Positions 35,988-44,817 of a stretch of 64,000 bases of DNA are shown here, in pieces. Source of the stretch: Melittangium boletus DSM 14713 (GTDB taxonomy: Bacteria > Myxococcota > Myxococcia > Myxococcales > Myxococcaceae); contig NZ_CP022163.1 of the NCBI RefSeq assembly GCF_002305855.1, forward strand, positions 7,631,765 to 7,695,764. The letters are read 5' to 3'. The notes under the pieces were generated by a model that saw nothing but the letters and a program-made list of their open reading frames with translations, was not told the origin of the DNA and searched no databases. Position 1 is the first letter of the stretch. Each line of letters starts with the position of its first letter. Position numbers and translations under genes: made by a program.

Positions 35988-36006
35988 CGCGACTTTTGAT
36001 GCGCAT
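35988..36006 (-). other. Detached 5' end of the PPC lipoprotein gene
   Basis: ATG 36006 with AGGAA eight bases upstream, then codons MRIKSR running into the right-hand target duplication. Joined across the IS to base 34400 the frame continues without a break into GALLVGLMWSLAVGC. Confidence 0.85.
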
Positions 36007-36170
36007 GGTTTCATTCCTGGGACCTTCAAGTCCTCGAGATGCGGCGAGGACGGATTATTCACGGAAGGTCCGACATGAATGGTCTCGCGGAGCAGGGGAG
36101 GGCTCCTGTTCCTGGGGTCTTGGAAATGGAGCACACCAAGTGCGGGAGAGTCACAAAACCGTGGTTCTCC

Positions 36171-36290
36171 TACACTGCGAAGCGGTTGCACGAAACGACC
36201 TTTGGACAGGTCGGTCAGCGCGCGGCGCATCCCCTCGAGCAGCTTGCCCAGGGGCAGCAGCCGACGTACCGAAGCATCGTCCAGGAACAG
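36171..36290 (-). pseudogene. Fragment of an ornithine cyclodeaminase/mu-crystallin-like gene
   Basis: 40 codons read FLDDASVRRLLPLGKLLEG, MRRALTDLSKGRF and VQPLRSV, the typical N-terminus of this NAD-dependent family. Similarity then stops, and an in-frame TGA lies directly upstream. Neither start nor the rest of the gene exists nearby, so it is a deletion relic. The remainder of 36007-36325 holds nothing recognisable. Confidence 0.6.
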
Positions 36291-36325
36291 GCTTCACCTG
36301 GGGCGATCTCTGACGCGACGCTTCG

Positions 36326-36638
36326 CTACTTGCGCAGCAACCCGACGAAGAGCACCAGCGTTGGCGGCAACAAGAGCCAGCCCAGGAAGCGTGCCAGGAG
36401 ATGAACGGCTCCCGTCGGGAAGATGAGGGCCAGGGCGAAGCAGCCCGCGCCCACGAAGGCCGCGACGTTCAAGGCGATGAGGAACAAGCCGTGAACGCCT
36501 CTCTCCATGCCTTTGCCGGCGGCATCGCCTCCGGAGCGCGATGCGTAGGCATTCCAGCCCATCCCCGTGCTGATCCAACACAGAACGACGAGCGCGACGG
36601 AGGCCCAGAGGCCTACCTTGTTGAGTAGGTCGTTCATG
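36326..36638 (-). CDS. Small integral membrane protein, unknown function
   Basis: 103 aa from ATG 36638. Three hydrophobic stretches (VGLWASVALVVLCWIST, LFLIALNVAAFVGAGCFALAL, FLGWLLLPPTLVLFVGLL) indicate a three-helix inner-membrane protein. No family is recognised. It starts 18 bp after the stop of the DUF6151-like gene and may be cotranscribed with it. Confidence 0.65.
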
Positions 36639-36656
36639 CGATGACGCTTCTCTTGG

Positions 36657-37289
36657 TCACGCGCGAGCGGGACGCGGGCCACACCGCGAGCGGAGGGCCT
36701 CACGCTCGGCCATGGAAAGCACCGTGACCGGGTATCGCGGATGGCCGCTCGCGCGGTCGAAGAACGGATGAGGCCACGTCTTGCCGCGAAGCTTCCAGCC
36801 CAACACCTTGCGGAGCGTACGCGCGAACAGACGCAGGTTGGGCTTCACCGACCCGGGCGGCGGAACGCCGATCGCGAACTTGCCGAGGATTCCACCGCGC
36901 GGCGCGCCGAAGACCTCGTCACACGGGCGCGCGTTCGGCGCCTGCTGGAACAGCTCGGTGACGATCCCGACGAACGGGAGCTGCGGCGACACCATGTTGC
37001 CGAGCGGCGTCTTGCAGCAGCTCGCGTACCAGCGATAGAGGCCCTCGGGCGTGAGGCGCGCGGCGGTGATCAGGTCGAGGCCCCGATCGAACGAGAGCGT
37101 CGAGGGCGCGACCTGCACGATGTCCGAACCGCCGTGCTCGTCGAGGAGTTCGGCGCGGCCCAGGTGGTGCAGGAACGCCTGGCAGTCGTCACAGTAACAG
37201 ACGATGCGGTTCACCGTGTCTGGTGCCGCATCGCGCAGCCATCCGTGAATCTTTCCGCAACGGCACTGGAGTTCGACATCTCGGGACAT
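36657..37289 (-). CDS. DUF6151 / GFA-like zinc-binding protein
   Basis: 210 aa from ATG 37289 (AGGG seven bases upstream). The N-terminus has the zinc ligand pattern of the GFA superfamily, CRCGKIHG (Cys9, Cys11) and CYCDDCQAF, with a further CCKTPLG motif. GFA-type proteins bind zinc, and some act on glutathione adducts. DUF6151 members have no defined reaction, so no enzyme name is given. Cytoplasmic; likely in an operon with the small membrane protein downstream. Confidence 0.7.
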   Translation of the reverse strand: MSRDVELQCRCGKIHGWLRDAAPDTVNRIVCYCDDCQAFLHHLGRAELLDEHGGSDIVQVAPSTLSFDRGLDLITAARLTPEGLYRWYASCCKTPLGNMVSPQLPFVGIVTELFQQAPNARPCDEVFGAPRGGILGKFAIGVPPPGSVKPNLRLFARTLRKVLGWKLRGKTWPHPFFDRASGHPRYPVTVLSMAEREALRSRCGPRPARA

Positions 37290-37420
37290 GGGAGCCCTGC
37301 ATACCACGGCCTGTTCCAGGGTAACGCCCGGGCGCTGCGTGGGTCATCTTGTCGAAGCGCGCCTGTCAGGCCCGCGGAGCGGGCTCAGTTGTGGACCTCA
37401 CCCGGGTTTCAAGCCGGAGG

Positions 37421-38740
37421 TCAGGGCATGAGGCTGAACACGGACAGGTCGCTCGTGTACCCGGTGGAAGTCGCCTGGATGTTCTCGTTCCCCGTCACGC
37501 TGGCCGCCCCTCGCGGGCTCAAGGCCACGTCCCATCCGGATGAGTGCCACTGGCCGATGCCTCGCACCCGGACGGGCGTCCCGTTGCCCTGGTAGAGAGC
37601 CAGCACTCCATCCTTGCCCGCCACATCCACGGACTGGGGGAACTGCAGAGTCCTCGAACACGAGGACGCGAGCACCGCCACCTGTCCCTCGCTGGCGCTC
37701 ACTGCCTTGGCCCAGCACCCCAGGCGCCGGAACCACTGCTCGCCGCCCGACTCCGAGTAAGCCACCACCAGCCCGTCACCGAAGATGCTGGTGGCGGGAT
37801 AAGTCGTCCCCTGGAAGGTGAAGTTCAGGGAGTAGGCGCCCACCACCACGATGCGGCCCCCGTTCACCTCCGCCCCCCAGAAGTCGCCATATGCCTCCGG
37901 GTAGTCCCGGAACCAGCGGTGCGGACCATTGCTGGCGAACTTCGAGATATAGGGGCGAATCTGGGTCGACTCCGCGAAGACGTAGCGGCCCCCCACGACC
38001 ACCACGCCGTTGTCGCTCGTGACGGTCATGTCCCGGACGTTCACCTGGTCACCTCGCCCACCGATGGCACGCGAGAAGACGTACTCGCCGAGCGCATCGA
38101 ACTTGGCGATGAAGCCCTGCTCCCACGAGGTGACCTCCCAGAGCGGCCCTCCGCCGAGGTTGCAGCCATTGCCCACGGTGCCTCCAAACCAGACGGCGCC
38201 GTACGCATCCGTCGCCACCGAGTAGACCCTGGCGCTGTCGCACAGGGGCCGCTGCCAGAGCAGGCTGCCCGTGGAGGAGAACTTCGCCACGAAGGCCCGC
38301 TTTCCCAGAGGGCCACCGCCCAGATCAAGCTGGGGGACGGAGCTGCCCACGATGAACACGTTGCCCCAGAAGTCAGTGGCCACGTCGAGCTCGCCATCGC
38401 CGCCCTGCAGGGCAGCACTGAAGTCGCGCCGCCAGCGGGGGAGGCCCGTGGGGTCGAACGCGATGAGCGAGGACTTGGAGCCTCCACTCGTGGAGAAGGA
38501 GGCCAGGACATAGACATTGCCCAGGCGATCGGCGGCCACCACGGACGCGCGGCGATTGCCCCCATAGGCGAAGCCAGGCTCGAGGTAGCTCCAGGCAGGG
38601 CCCACCGGAACCAACGTCTCGGTGGGCAGCAAGGCGTCTTCCGCGGGAGGTGGCGCCAGCTCCGCCTCCCGTTCCGCCGCTCCTCCACAAGCAAGAAGCG
38701 TGACAACCCACAAAGCAGACAGGCAGGCGAATCTTTTCAT
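37421..38740 (-). CDS. Beta-propeller (SBBP-like repeat) lipoprotein
   Basis: 439 aa from ATG 38740, with GGAGG six bases upstream and lipobox LLAC at residue 16. The rest consists of repeats around glycine-rich turns and W/F strands (DRLGNVYVLASFSTSGG, DFWGNVFIVGS, DAYGAVWFGGTVGNG, with the recurring phrase DLGGGPLG), typical of SBBP/NHL-like propellers in myxobacteria. It is probably outer-membrane or surface anchored. Ligand unknown. Confidence 0.75.
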   Translation of the reverse strand: MKRFACLSALWVVTLLACGGAAEREAELAPPPAEDALLPTETLVPVGPAWSYLEPGFAYGGNRRASVVAADRLGNVYVLASFSTSGGSKSSLIAFDPTGLPRWRRDFSAALQGGDGELDVATDFWGNVFIVGSSVPQLDLGGGPLGKRAFVAKFSSTGSLLWQRPLCDSARVYSVATDAYGAVWFGGTVGNGCNLGGGPLWEVTSWEQGFIAKFDALGEYVFSRAIGGRGDQVNVRDMTVTSDNGVVVVGGRYVFAESTQIRPYISKFASNGPHRWFRDYPEAYGDFWGAEVNGGRIVVVGAYSLNFTFQGTTYPATSIFGDGLVVAYSESGGEQWFRRLGCWAKAVSASEGQVAVLASSCSRTLQFPQSVDVAGKDGVLALYQGNGTPVRVRGIGQWHSSGWDVALSPRGAASVTGNENIQATSTGYTSDLSVFSLMP

Positions 38741-38816
38741 GGTGCTCCTCCGCTGAACGCTCGCGCGAAGGTGAGCGTGGGAGGTTGCGGCAGCAAGTCC
38801 TGTCATGGGAGGAAAG

Positions 38817-38843
38817 GGGCGCTCCCGACGGACGCGAGCGCCC
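38817..38843 (-). terminator. Hairpin terminator after the 38.9-kb gene
   Basis: GGGCGCTC (38817-38824) and GAGCGCCC (38836-38843) form a perfect 8-bp stem. On the minus strand it is followed by CTTTCC. It serves the minus-strand gene ending at 38912 or, if the frameshift is corrected, 38877. Confidence 0.55.
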
Positions 38844-38911
38844 GCGCGCGCTTGCTTCAGGACATCGCCTGCGGTGTCACGTGGCCCAGCCCGAAGGCGT
38901 GGCCAAACGCA

Positions 38912-39358
38912 TCAGCGCGCTCGTGCCCAACTGGCCCAGCGTCGTGGGAGCCGGGGGGTGCTCGGCGCGCCGGGCGTCACCGGAGGACCCGCGGGGGCCT
39001 GGGGCGTGGTGGGTCGGGTCCAGGCATCCAGCTCCTTGGCCGCGCTCTGCTGGAGGGACTCGCTCGGCGGCTTGATGGCGGCCGAGAGCGCGCCGAGCGC
39101 GGCCCCCGTCACCAGTCCCAGCCCCCACGGTGGCGCGGCGGCGTTCAGGTGCCGGTAGATGAGCCGCTCGGCCAGGCGGTAGGCGCCGATGGCGTCCTGG
39201 TAGCGCCGGGCGATGAAGAGCTGGTGGGCGCGCACCAGGGCCGATTCGATCCCGGAGAGCTCCGCGCTCGTCGTGCTGGGAGTCGCCGTCGCCAGATCGA
39301 TCACCCGCTCGATCTGACGAAAGGCGTAATAGTTCTCCGCGTGGAGGATGCTTGCCAT
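38912..39358 (-). CDS. Hypothetical protein with TPR-like segment, probable 3' frameshift
   Basis: 148 aa as read. The N-terminal 75 residues are helical with a TPR-like unit (LVRAHQLFIARRYQDAIGAY). A short hydrophobic segment (LGLVTGAALGALSAA) and a Pro/Thr-rich linker follow. After a run of six C (minus strand; 38953-38958) codon bias switches frame. One extra base would continue as PAPTTLGQLGTSALMRLATP and stop at 38877. The read-through ending RLPRRWASWARAR looks non-native. Function unknown. Confidence 0.6.
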   Translation of the reverse strand: MASILHAENYYAFRQIERVIDLATATPSTTSAELSGIESALVRAHQLFIARRYQDAIGAYRLAERLIYRHLNAAAPPWGLGLVTGAALGALSAAIKPPSESLQQSAAKELDAWTRPTTPQAPAGPPVTPGAPSTPRLPRRWASWARAR

Positions 39359-39490
39359 GGGAACCTCGGGGCTGACTCCCAGGGAAGGGAAGGGGCTCCG
39401 CGAGGTTGTGACGAAGCCGGGGTGCCCGGCCGCTCGGGCTCCACCGCCCTCCGCTTGCGCGCGCCGTCCACTTCGTCGTCGACGTCGCTG

Positions 39491-39877
39491 TCAGCCCTCG
39501 CGTGTCGCCGCCATCCACCGGCGCACGAGTTCTCCGAGCACCTGGGGCTTCACGGCCTCCGCCTCGCCAAGCTCCAGCACCGCCCGGTCCTTGGCGGCCC
39601 ACTGCAACAGCCCACTCGGATCCTCGAAGGCGAAGCCGGCGGCGTCCTTGGCCTTGGCGCCCCGGTGGAAGATGAGCTGGAGCTTGCCCTTGGGCGCGAG
39701 GCGGAAGGTGACCCGGTCCTCCTGACCCGGACCGAAGCTGGGCGCGTTCCACTTGATGCGCTCCTGGATGTCCTTGTCGAGCCCCAGGATGAGCGCGCGG
39801 ATGCGCTCGACCTCCGCCTTGCGCGGGTGCTCCAGGGTCTTCATGAACGCGTCCACGGCCTTGTTCCGGTTCGTCAT
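39491..39877 (-). CDS. DUF1801 (YdhG-like) domain protein
   Basis: 128 aa. It opens with the family pattern VDAFMKTLEHPRKAEVERIR, then IKWNAPSF and the strand-rich part FRLAPKGKLQLIFHRGAK, ending with a C-terminal helix. DUF1801 proteins are small cytoplasmic proteins of unclear function. Its ATG overlaps the stop of the MFS gene (ATGA), so translation is coupled. Confidence 0.8.
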   Translation of the reverse strand: MTNRNKAVDAFMKTLEHPRKAEVERIRALILGLDKDIQERIKWNAPSFGPGQEDRVTFRLAPKGKLQLIFHRGAKAKDAAGFAFEDPSGLLQWAAKDRAVLELGEAEAVKPQVLGELVRRWMAATREG

Positions 39878-41121
39878 GGGGCCTGCCGACGTTGACGGAG
39901 CAGCAGCACGCCGGCCACCATCACGAAGCCGAGGGCGGACACGGCGAGCGACGTGTGGATGTTGGTGACGCTGCCCAGCAGTCCCACGGTCACGCCGCTG
40001 AAGGCCCGCAGGCCGGAGGCCGACATGCTGAAGAGCCCCAGCACGCGGCCGCGGATGGTGTCCGGCGCGTTCAGCTGCACGAGCGCCTGGGTCATGCTGC
40101 TGAAGGAGAGTTCCAGGAACCCGGCCAGGAAGAGCACGAGGATCGCCGCCGAGTAAGCGTGCATGAATGAGAAAGCGAGGAGCGAACAGCCCCACAGGAA
40201 GGCGAGCTTCAGCGCGGAGGAGGGCTCCGTCCTCAGCCAGGAGCCCCGCGTCTCGAGCAGGATGCCCGCGAGCAGCGCCCCGGCCGCATCCGCTCCCAGC
40301 AGGAGCGTATAGGCCATGCCGGGGTCTCCATGGCCCAGGTCATGGGCGAAGCCCGGCATCTGGGCGTGGTAGCTGTTGCCGATGAAGAAGGACGCCGCCC
40401 CCGCCAGTAGCACCATGGCCGCGACCACCGGCAGCTCGCGCACGTCGCGCACGGTCTGGACGATGTCCGCCAGGCCCCGGACGGCCCGCTTCGCGCCCGC
40501 CGTCACCCCCCGGAAGTGCCGCCCATAGGGCGCGCTCATCAGCCACAGAAGCAGGGGCAGATAGAACGCCGTGTTGACGAAGATGCCCCGGGTGGGCCCG
40601 AGCGTCTGCATGATGAGGCTGCCCACGCCGGGGCCCACCAGGACCCCGAGATAACGGGCCGTCGCGTTGAGGCGGACCGCGCTGGGCAGGTGGGCCGGCC
40701 CCACGATGTCGTAGAGCAGCATCTGGCTCGAGGTGCTCCACAGCACGCCCGCGCAGCCATGGAGCGTGAGCAGCACCATCGCGTGCCACATCCGCAGGGA
40801 GTCCGTGACGAAGAAGTAGCCCCATCCCACCGAGGCGAGAATGAAGAGCACCATCCCACCTTGGATGAGGCGCCTCGAGTCGAACCGGTCATTGAGCGCG
40901 CCCACCGGCACCGAGAACATCAAGAAGGGCAGCCAGTGGGACACCACCGCGAACCCGCCCAGCGCCGCGGAGTGGAACTTCTGGAACGCCACCCAGTAGC
41001 TGATCACGTGCTCGATGTTGTCGGCCATCATCGCCAACATGAACGTGAGCAGGAAGGTCCGGTAACCCGGGAGGCGGAGCGCGCTCGACTCAGGAGCGGC
41101 CGCGTTCGCAGCGGAAATCAT
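39874..41121 (-). CDS. MFS transporter (EntS-like)
   Basis: 415 aa with about 12 membrane segments. A typical loop 2-3 motif appears as GALNDRFDSRRL, and the protein has the MFS_3/enterobactin-exporter layout. Its likely role is efflux of a small molecule; the substrate cannot be told from sequence. Coupled to the DUF1801 gene downstream. Confidence 0.85.
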   Translation of the reverse strand: MISAANAAAPESSALRLPGYRTFLLTFMLAMMADNIEHVISYWVAFQKFHSAALGGFAVVSHWLPFLMFSVPVGALNDRFDSRRLIQGGMVLFILASVGWGYFFVTDSLRMWHAMVLLTLHGCAGVLWSTSSQMLLYDIVGPAHLPSAVRLNATARYLGVLVGPGVGSLIMQTLGPTRGIFVNTAFYLPLLLWLMSAPYGRHFRGVTAGAKRAVRGLADIVQTVRDVRELPVVAAMVLLAGAASFFIGNSYHAQMPGFAHDLGHGDPGMAYTLLLGADAAGALLAGILLETRGSWLRTEPSSALKLAFLWGCSLLAFSFMHAYSAAILVLFLAGFLELSFSSMTQALVQLNAPDTIRGRVLGLFSMSASGLRAFSGVTVGLLGSVTNIHTSLAVSALGFVMVAGVLLLRQRRQAP

Positions 41122-41160
41122 GGATGTTCACACACGGTGGAGAGAACGACGGGCCCTGGG

Positions 41161-41640
41161 ATGGGGCTCGTCCTGGACTTGGACGAAGTCGATCTCCGAA
41201 GTCAAGAGGACGCGCGATCTGTGCTGGATGGACTCACTGGAGATGCCGAAGCGGGACATCCCCGAGCGCGGCTGATGTACTGGGGCAATGGCCAGCTCCA
41301 GCGCCACGAGTGGCAGGCGGAGATAGAGGAGCACACGGAGTCCTACGACCCGGCGGGCCGACTCGTCGAGGAACTCATCGCGAGGCGCGAAGGGGTGGAG
41401 CGCTCGCTGCTGAGCTACGACGCCCAGGGTCGGTGGAAGCGGCGGTGGAGGCTGTCATCCTCGGCGGCCGGGGATTTCGAGTCCGTCACGAGCACGGTCT
41501 ATGACGCGGCGGGATCAACAGGAGGGTGGGTCGTGCAGCTCACGAAGGCGCCACTCGACCTGGACGACCCCGCGCACCTGGACGCGCTCAAACGGGCCTA
41601 CGAGCGCTTCCCGGAGATTGGCGGGCGCTCCACCCCTTGA
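41161..41640 (+). CDS. RHS/YD-like fragment fused to a DUF5953 tail
   Basis: 159 aa from ATG 41161. The first ~115 residues have YD-repeat character (SYDPAGRLVEEL, LLSYDAQGRW, VYDAAG), as in RHS/wall-associated polymorphic toxins. The last ~38 residues (GGWVVQLTKAPLDLD, then AHLDAL..YERFPEIGG) equal the C-terminus of the DUF5953 protein at 29906. It looks like a chimera made by recombination, and probably a remnant. No signal peptide. Confidence 0.5.
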   Translation: MGLVLDLDEVDLRSQEDARSVLDGLTGDAEAGHPRARLMYWGNGQLQRHEWQAEIEEHTESYDPAGRLVEELIARREGVERSLLSYDAQGRWKRRWRLSSSAAGDFESVTSTVYDAAGSTGGWVVQLTKAPLDLDDPAHLDALKRAYERFPEIGGRSTP

Positions 41641-41763
41641 GACTCGGCACCGAACTCCGGAGTGAAACTCCGCCTCTTCTTGCGCTCCATGGACACCACC
41701 TCCCGTGTAGCCGACTTACGAGGTATGTCTACTAAAACGGCTCTCCCGCAGTCGTCCTCCGAG

Positions 41764-43230
41764 CTATGCCGAAGAGGGTGGTCCGAACCATTTGGTGAGC
41801 ACGTCCGTGAGCCCGAGCTGCGTTCGGTCTCCGACCCACGCCACGTAGCCGTCGGGCCGAATCAACACGGCGGCGGGCGCGGTGACCGCCCCGAGGACAG
41901 GAAGTTCCCAGGGGCCACCGTATTGCGCGTCGACGACGCTCACGCGATTTGCCCAGGGACTGAGGTCGAAGCTGCCGCGCTCACCGAGGTTGAGCAGGAC
42001 CAGCCGGGCCTCGTGCAGCAGCGTGAAGACGCGCCGTGGCCCGTGGGCGGTGACGAGGTCGAGATCGGGCATGCGGCGTCCGAGGAGCGGGTGTCCCTCG
42101 CCGAGTTCGTAGCGGATATCCAGACCCGACATCATTCCGGCGATTCGTCTGCGGGGCTCGTCCATCCGGAGCAGCTCGGCGACGGTGTCTCGCAGCGCCT
42201 CGAGGCGATCGTCTGAGCGAAGAAGCGCGATGGACGCCATCGTGTTGTGCAGCACGCGCGCCGCGACCGGGTGGCGCTCGAGCTGGTACGAATCGAGGAG
42301 ACTGTCCGGCGACGTTCGCTTGACCACCTGGGCCAGCTTCCATCCCAGGTTGACCGCGTCCTGCACGCCGAGGTTGAGGCCCTGCCCGCCCACCGGGAAG
42401 TGCACGTGCGCGGAGTCACCGGCCAGCAGAACGCGTCGGTCGCGGTAGGCCGCGGCCTGCCGCGTGAGGTCGGTGAACCGGGAGATCCAATGGGGGCTGT
42501 GGATCCCGTAGTCCGTCCCGTAGACGGCGACGAGCGCGTCGCTGAGCTCGCGGAGCGTCGGCTCGCCGCGCGGGCCGATCCGCGGCTCGGTCACCATCAC
42601 CCCCACCCGCCCCTCCAACTGGGAGAAGGCATGGACGCCGATGCCGTCGCGGCGCATCCCCCATTTCGGCTCCTGGGTCATCTGGACCTCGGCGATCAGG
42701 CAGCTCAGGGTCGGATCCCATCCGGCGAACTCGATGCCGGCCGCTTTCCGGATCACGCTGCGTCCGCCGTCGCATCCGACGAGATATTCGGCCCGGAGCG
42801 ACGGGCCGTCAGCGAGCGTGACGTCGACGCCGCTGTCGTCCTGTGCGAACCCGGTCACTTCACGTCCGCGGTAGATACGCACTCCCAGCTCGTTGACCCA
42901 GCCAGCCAGGATGAGCTCGAACTCCTTCTGCGGGAGGCCGAGCCCATAGGGATGCCGGCTGGGAAAGTCGCTGATGCTCAGCGGGATCCACGCGAACCCG
43001 GCGACCTGCGCCACCTGCCCCCGCGAGAGGAACCGATCCACGACTCCACGCTGATCGAGAACCTCGATGGTGCGTGCGTGCAGGCCGCGTGAGCGCGGGC
43101 CGTCGAGGTCCTGGGTCTCGCGCCGCTCGACGATCGCGGCGTCGACCTTCGCCAACGCAAGCTCGGCCGCCAACATCATGCCCGTCGGTCCACCTCCGAC
43201 GATCACCACCGCATGCTGGGTCTTGGTCAT
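41764..43230 (-). CDS. FAD-dependent aromatic monooxygenase (rifampicin-monooxygenase/PheA-TfdB type)
   Basis: 488 aa from ATG 43230. FAD site GGGPTGMMLAAELA, the internal DG motif VGCDGGRSVIRKAAG, and the GD motif GDSAHVHFPVGGQGLNLGVQD. A C-terminal thioredoxin-like extension is typical of PheA/TfdB and Rox. These class A flavoproteins hydroxylate phenols or naphthoquinones using NAD(P)H; Rox-type members inactivate rifampicin. It starts 114 bp after the upstream glycosyltransferase on the same strand, suggesting joint action on one xenobiotic or metabolite. Confidence 0.85.
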   Translation of the reverse strand: MTKTQHAVVIVGGGPTGMMLAAELALAKVDAAIVERRETQDLDGPRSRGLHARTIEVLDQRGVVDRFLSRGQVAQVAGFAWIPLSISDFPSRHPYGLGLPQKEFELILAGWVNELGVRIYRGREVTGFAQDDSGVDVTLADGPSLRAEYLVGCDGGRSVIRKAAGIEFAGWDPTLSCLIAEVQMTQEPKWGMRRDGIGVHAFSQLEGRVGVMVTEPRIGPRGEPTLRELSDALVAVYGTDYGIHSPHWISRFTDLTRQAAAYRDRRVLLAGDSAHVHFPVGGQGLNLGVQDAVNLGWKLAQVVKRTSPDSLLDSYQLERHPVAARVLHNTMASIALLRSDDRLEALRDTVAELLRMDEPRRRIAGMMSGLDIRYELGEGHPLLGRRMPDLDLVTAHGPRRVFTLLHEARLVLLNLGERGSFDLSPWANRVSVVDAQYGGPWELPVLGAVTAPAAVLIRPDGYVAWVGDRTQLGLTDVLTKWFGPPSSA

Positions 43231-43344
43231 GGCCGCGCGGTCTACGCCGGCTCGGCCTTCGACCGGCATCCGTCACGGGCCCGATTGTTTCCGAGCCGGA
43301 AACCCGCTGGTATGCAGGTGGCCGGGGCGGTCGGATAGCCGCGC

Positions 43345-44535
43345 TCACGTCCGGAACTGCGGCGCTTTCTCCCTCGCGAGCTTCTCCAGCAATTCCACCG
43401 CGCGTGGCAGTCCCGGCAACGTCCGAGCCTCGCGCTGGAAGCGCCGCGCGTTTTCCCGGTACGAGGGCGTCTTCAACACGTCGCGCACCGCCTCGCGGAC
43501 GCTCTCGGGCGTCATCGAGAGCGGCTCCACCACGCGCGCCATACCCAATTCCTCGCAGCGCGCGGCGTTCATCGGTTGGTCCGCGGCGATGGGCACCAGA
43601 ACCAGCGGCAACCCGTACTCGAGCGCGGCCGTGGTGCTGTTGTAACCGCCGTGCAGAATCGCGAGGTCCACCTGGGGGAAGAGCAGCGATTGGGGGATGT
43701 AGCGCTCCACGTGGACATGTGCTGGCTGCGGACCGAGCTCCGCCGGGTCCACGTCCCGCCCCACCGTCACCACCACGTCCACCGGCTCCTCGCGCACGCC
43801 CTCCACGAGGGTGCGCAGCACAGCGACCACCTTGTTGAAGACCGTGCCCAGCGTCACGTACACCACCGGCCGCCCATTCTGGCCCAGCCGAGAGGCCCAC
43901 TCGGGCAGGTGCTCGTCGCCGGACTGATCGAAGATGGCCGGCTGGAAGTAGTGCGCCGTCGGAGGCATCGAGCCCCCGAGGTAATGCGGCGGGACGAAGC
44001 TCAGATGCAGGTAGTGGTAGAGCGAGTGCGGCTGGGGCTCCGGCGGCAGGCCCACCGTGGCACGCACCTCGTCGAGCCGCTCCACCATCAACGGGAAGGA
44101 GTAATCCTGGGGCAGCATGGCGCCCACCTGGACGGACGCATGCGGGATGCCGAGGCGCTCGGCGGCGATGGCCCCGCCGAGCTCCATCGAGTCGCGCACG
44201 AGCAGGTCCGGGCGCCAGTCAGACGCGAGCGCCATCACGTCCGACACCATCTTTCGCGCGAAGTGTCCGGCGAACATGTTGGCCATGTGCTCGCGGCGAG
44301 TCTCGTGAGACATGCGCATCATGTTCTCCATCACTTGCGCCATCGCGCCCTGTGGCAACTGTGGCCTCTCGCCTCCGGCGCGGAAGAAGCGGAAGCCCTG
44401 GGACTCCACCTGCTTCCGCAGTTGCTCCGAGGTGGCGAGGGCGACCTCGTGTCCTGCTTGCTGGAGCGCCCGCGCGACGGGGACGAGTGGATGGAAGTGG
44501 CCAGAGCCAAGCAGGGTCGTGAAGAGGATTCTCAT
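43345..44535 (-). CDS. GT1 (MGT/UGT-type) glycosyltransferase
   Basis: 396 aa from ATG 44535. The N-terminal acceptor domain starts MRILFTTLLGSGHFHPLVPVA with the catalytic His region. The C-terminal nucleotide-sugar domain has VVYVTLGTVFN and the signature HVERYIPQSLLFPQVDLAILHGGYNSTTAALEYGLPLVLVP (His, Gly-Gly and the D/E-Q equivalent ADQPMNA). Family members glycosylate macrolides, carotenoids or aglycones. Together with the flavin monooxygenase downstream it could inactivate or tailor a natural product; substrate unknown. Confidence 0.87.
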   Translation of the reverse strand: MRILFTTLLGSGHFHPLVPVARALQQAGHEVALATSEQLRKQVESQGFRFFRAGGERPQLPQGAMAQVMENMMRMSHETRREHMANMFAGHFARKMVSDVMALASDWRPDLLVRDSMELGGAIAAERLGIPHASVQVGAMLPQDYSFPLMVERLDEVRATVGLPPEPQPHSLYHYLHLSFVPPHYLGGSMPPTAHYFQPAIFDQSGDEHLPEWASRLGQNGRPVVYVTLGTVFNKVVAVLRTLVEGVREEPVDVVVTVGRDVDPAELGPQPAHVHVERYIPQSLLFPQVDLAILHGGYNSTTAALEYGLPLVLVPIAADQPMNAARCEELGMARVVEPLSMTPESVREAVRDVLKTPSYRENARRFQREARTLPGLPRAVELLEKLAREKAPQFRT

Positions 44536-44817
44536 GGGGGGGATTCCTGTTCGAGGTGGCGGCCGGATAACTCCGTCACGCTCATCCAATGCGAGTGGTT
44601 CCAACTGCCGAGGCCACGGAGTCTCCATCAAGAGGTGTGACGCGACGACGATGCGGACGCGTTCTGGGGAGCCCGTTGCGGGAAATCCGCACGGCGGATT
44701 CTGCCTGGGGGGGACGGGCGGAGAACGCGCGGCTGCACCAGCTTTAATGGTACCATCGCCGCATGAGGCTGTTGGGCATGGAGTGGCATCGAGTTTTTAG
44801 GGGGTGCAAGGGGCCCG

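Noticed and set aside
36039..36404. 120-codon plus-strand frame
   Set aside because: It overlaps the ornithine cyclodeaminase relic and the 3' end of a minus-strand gene and shows no domain.
44747..44756. Perfect palindrome ATGGTACCAT
   Set aside because: Ten-base palindromes arise by chance in a window of this size, and there is no second copy or promoter context.
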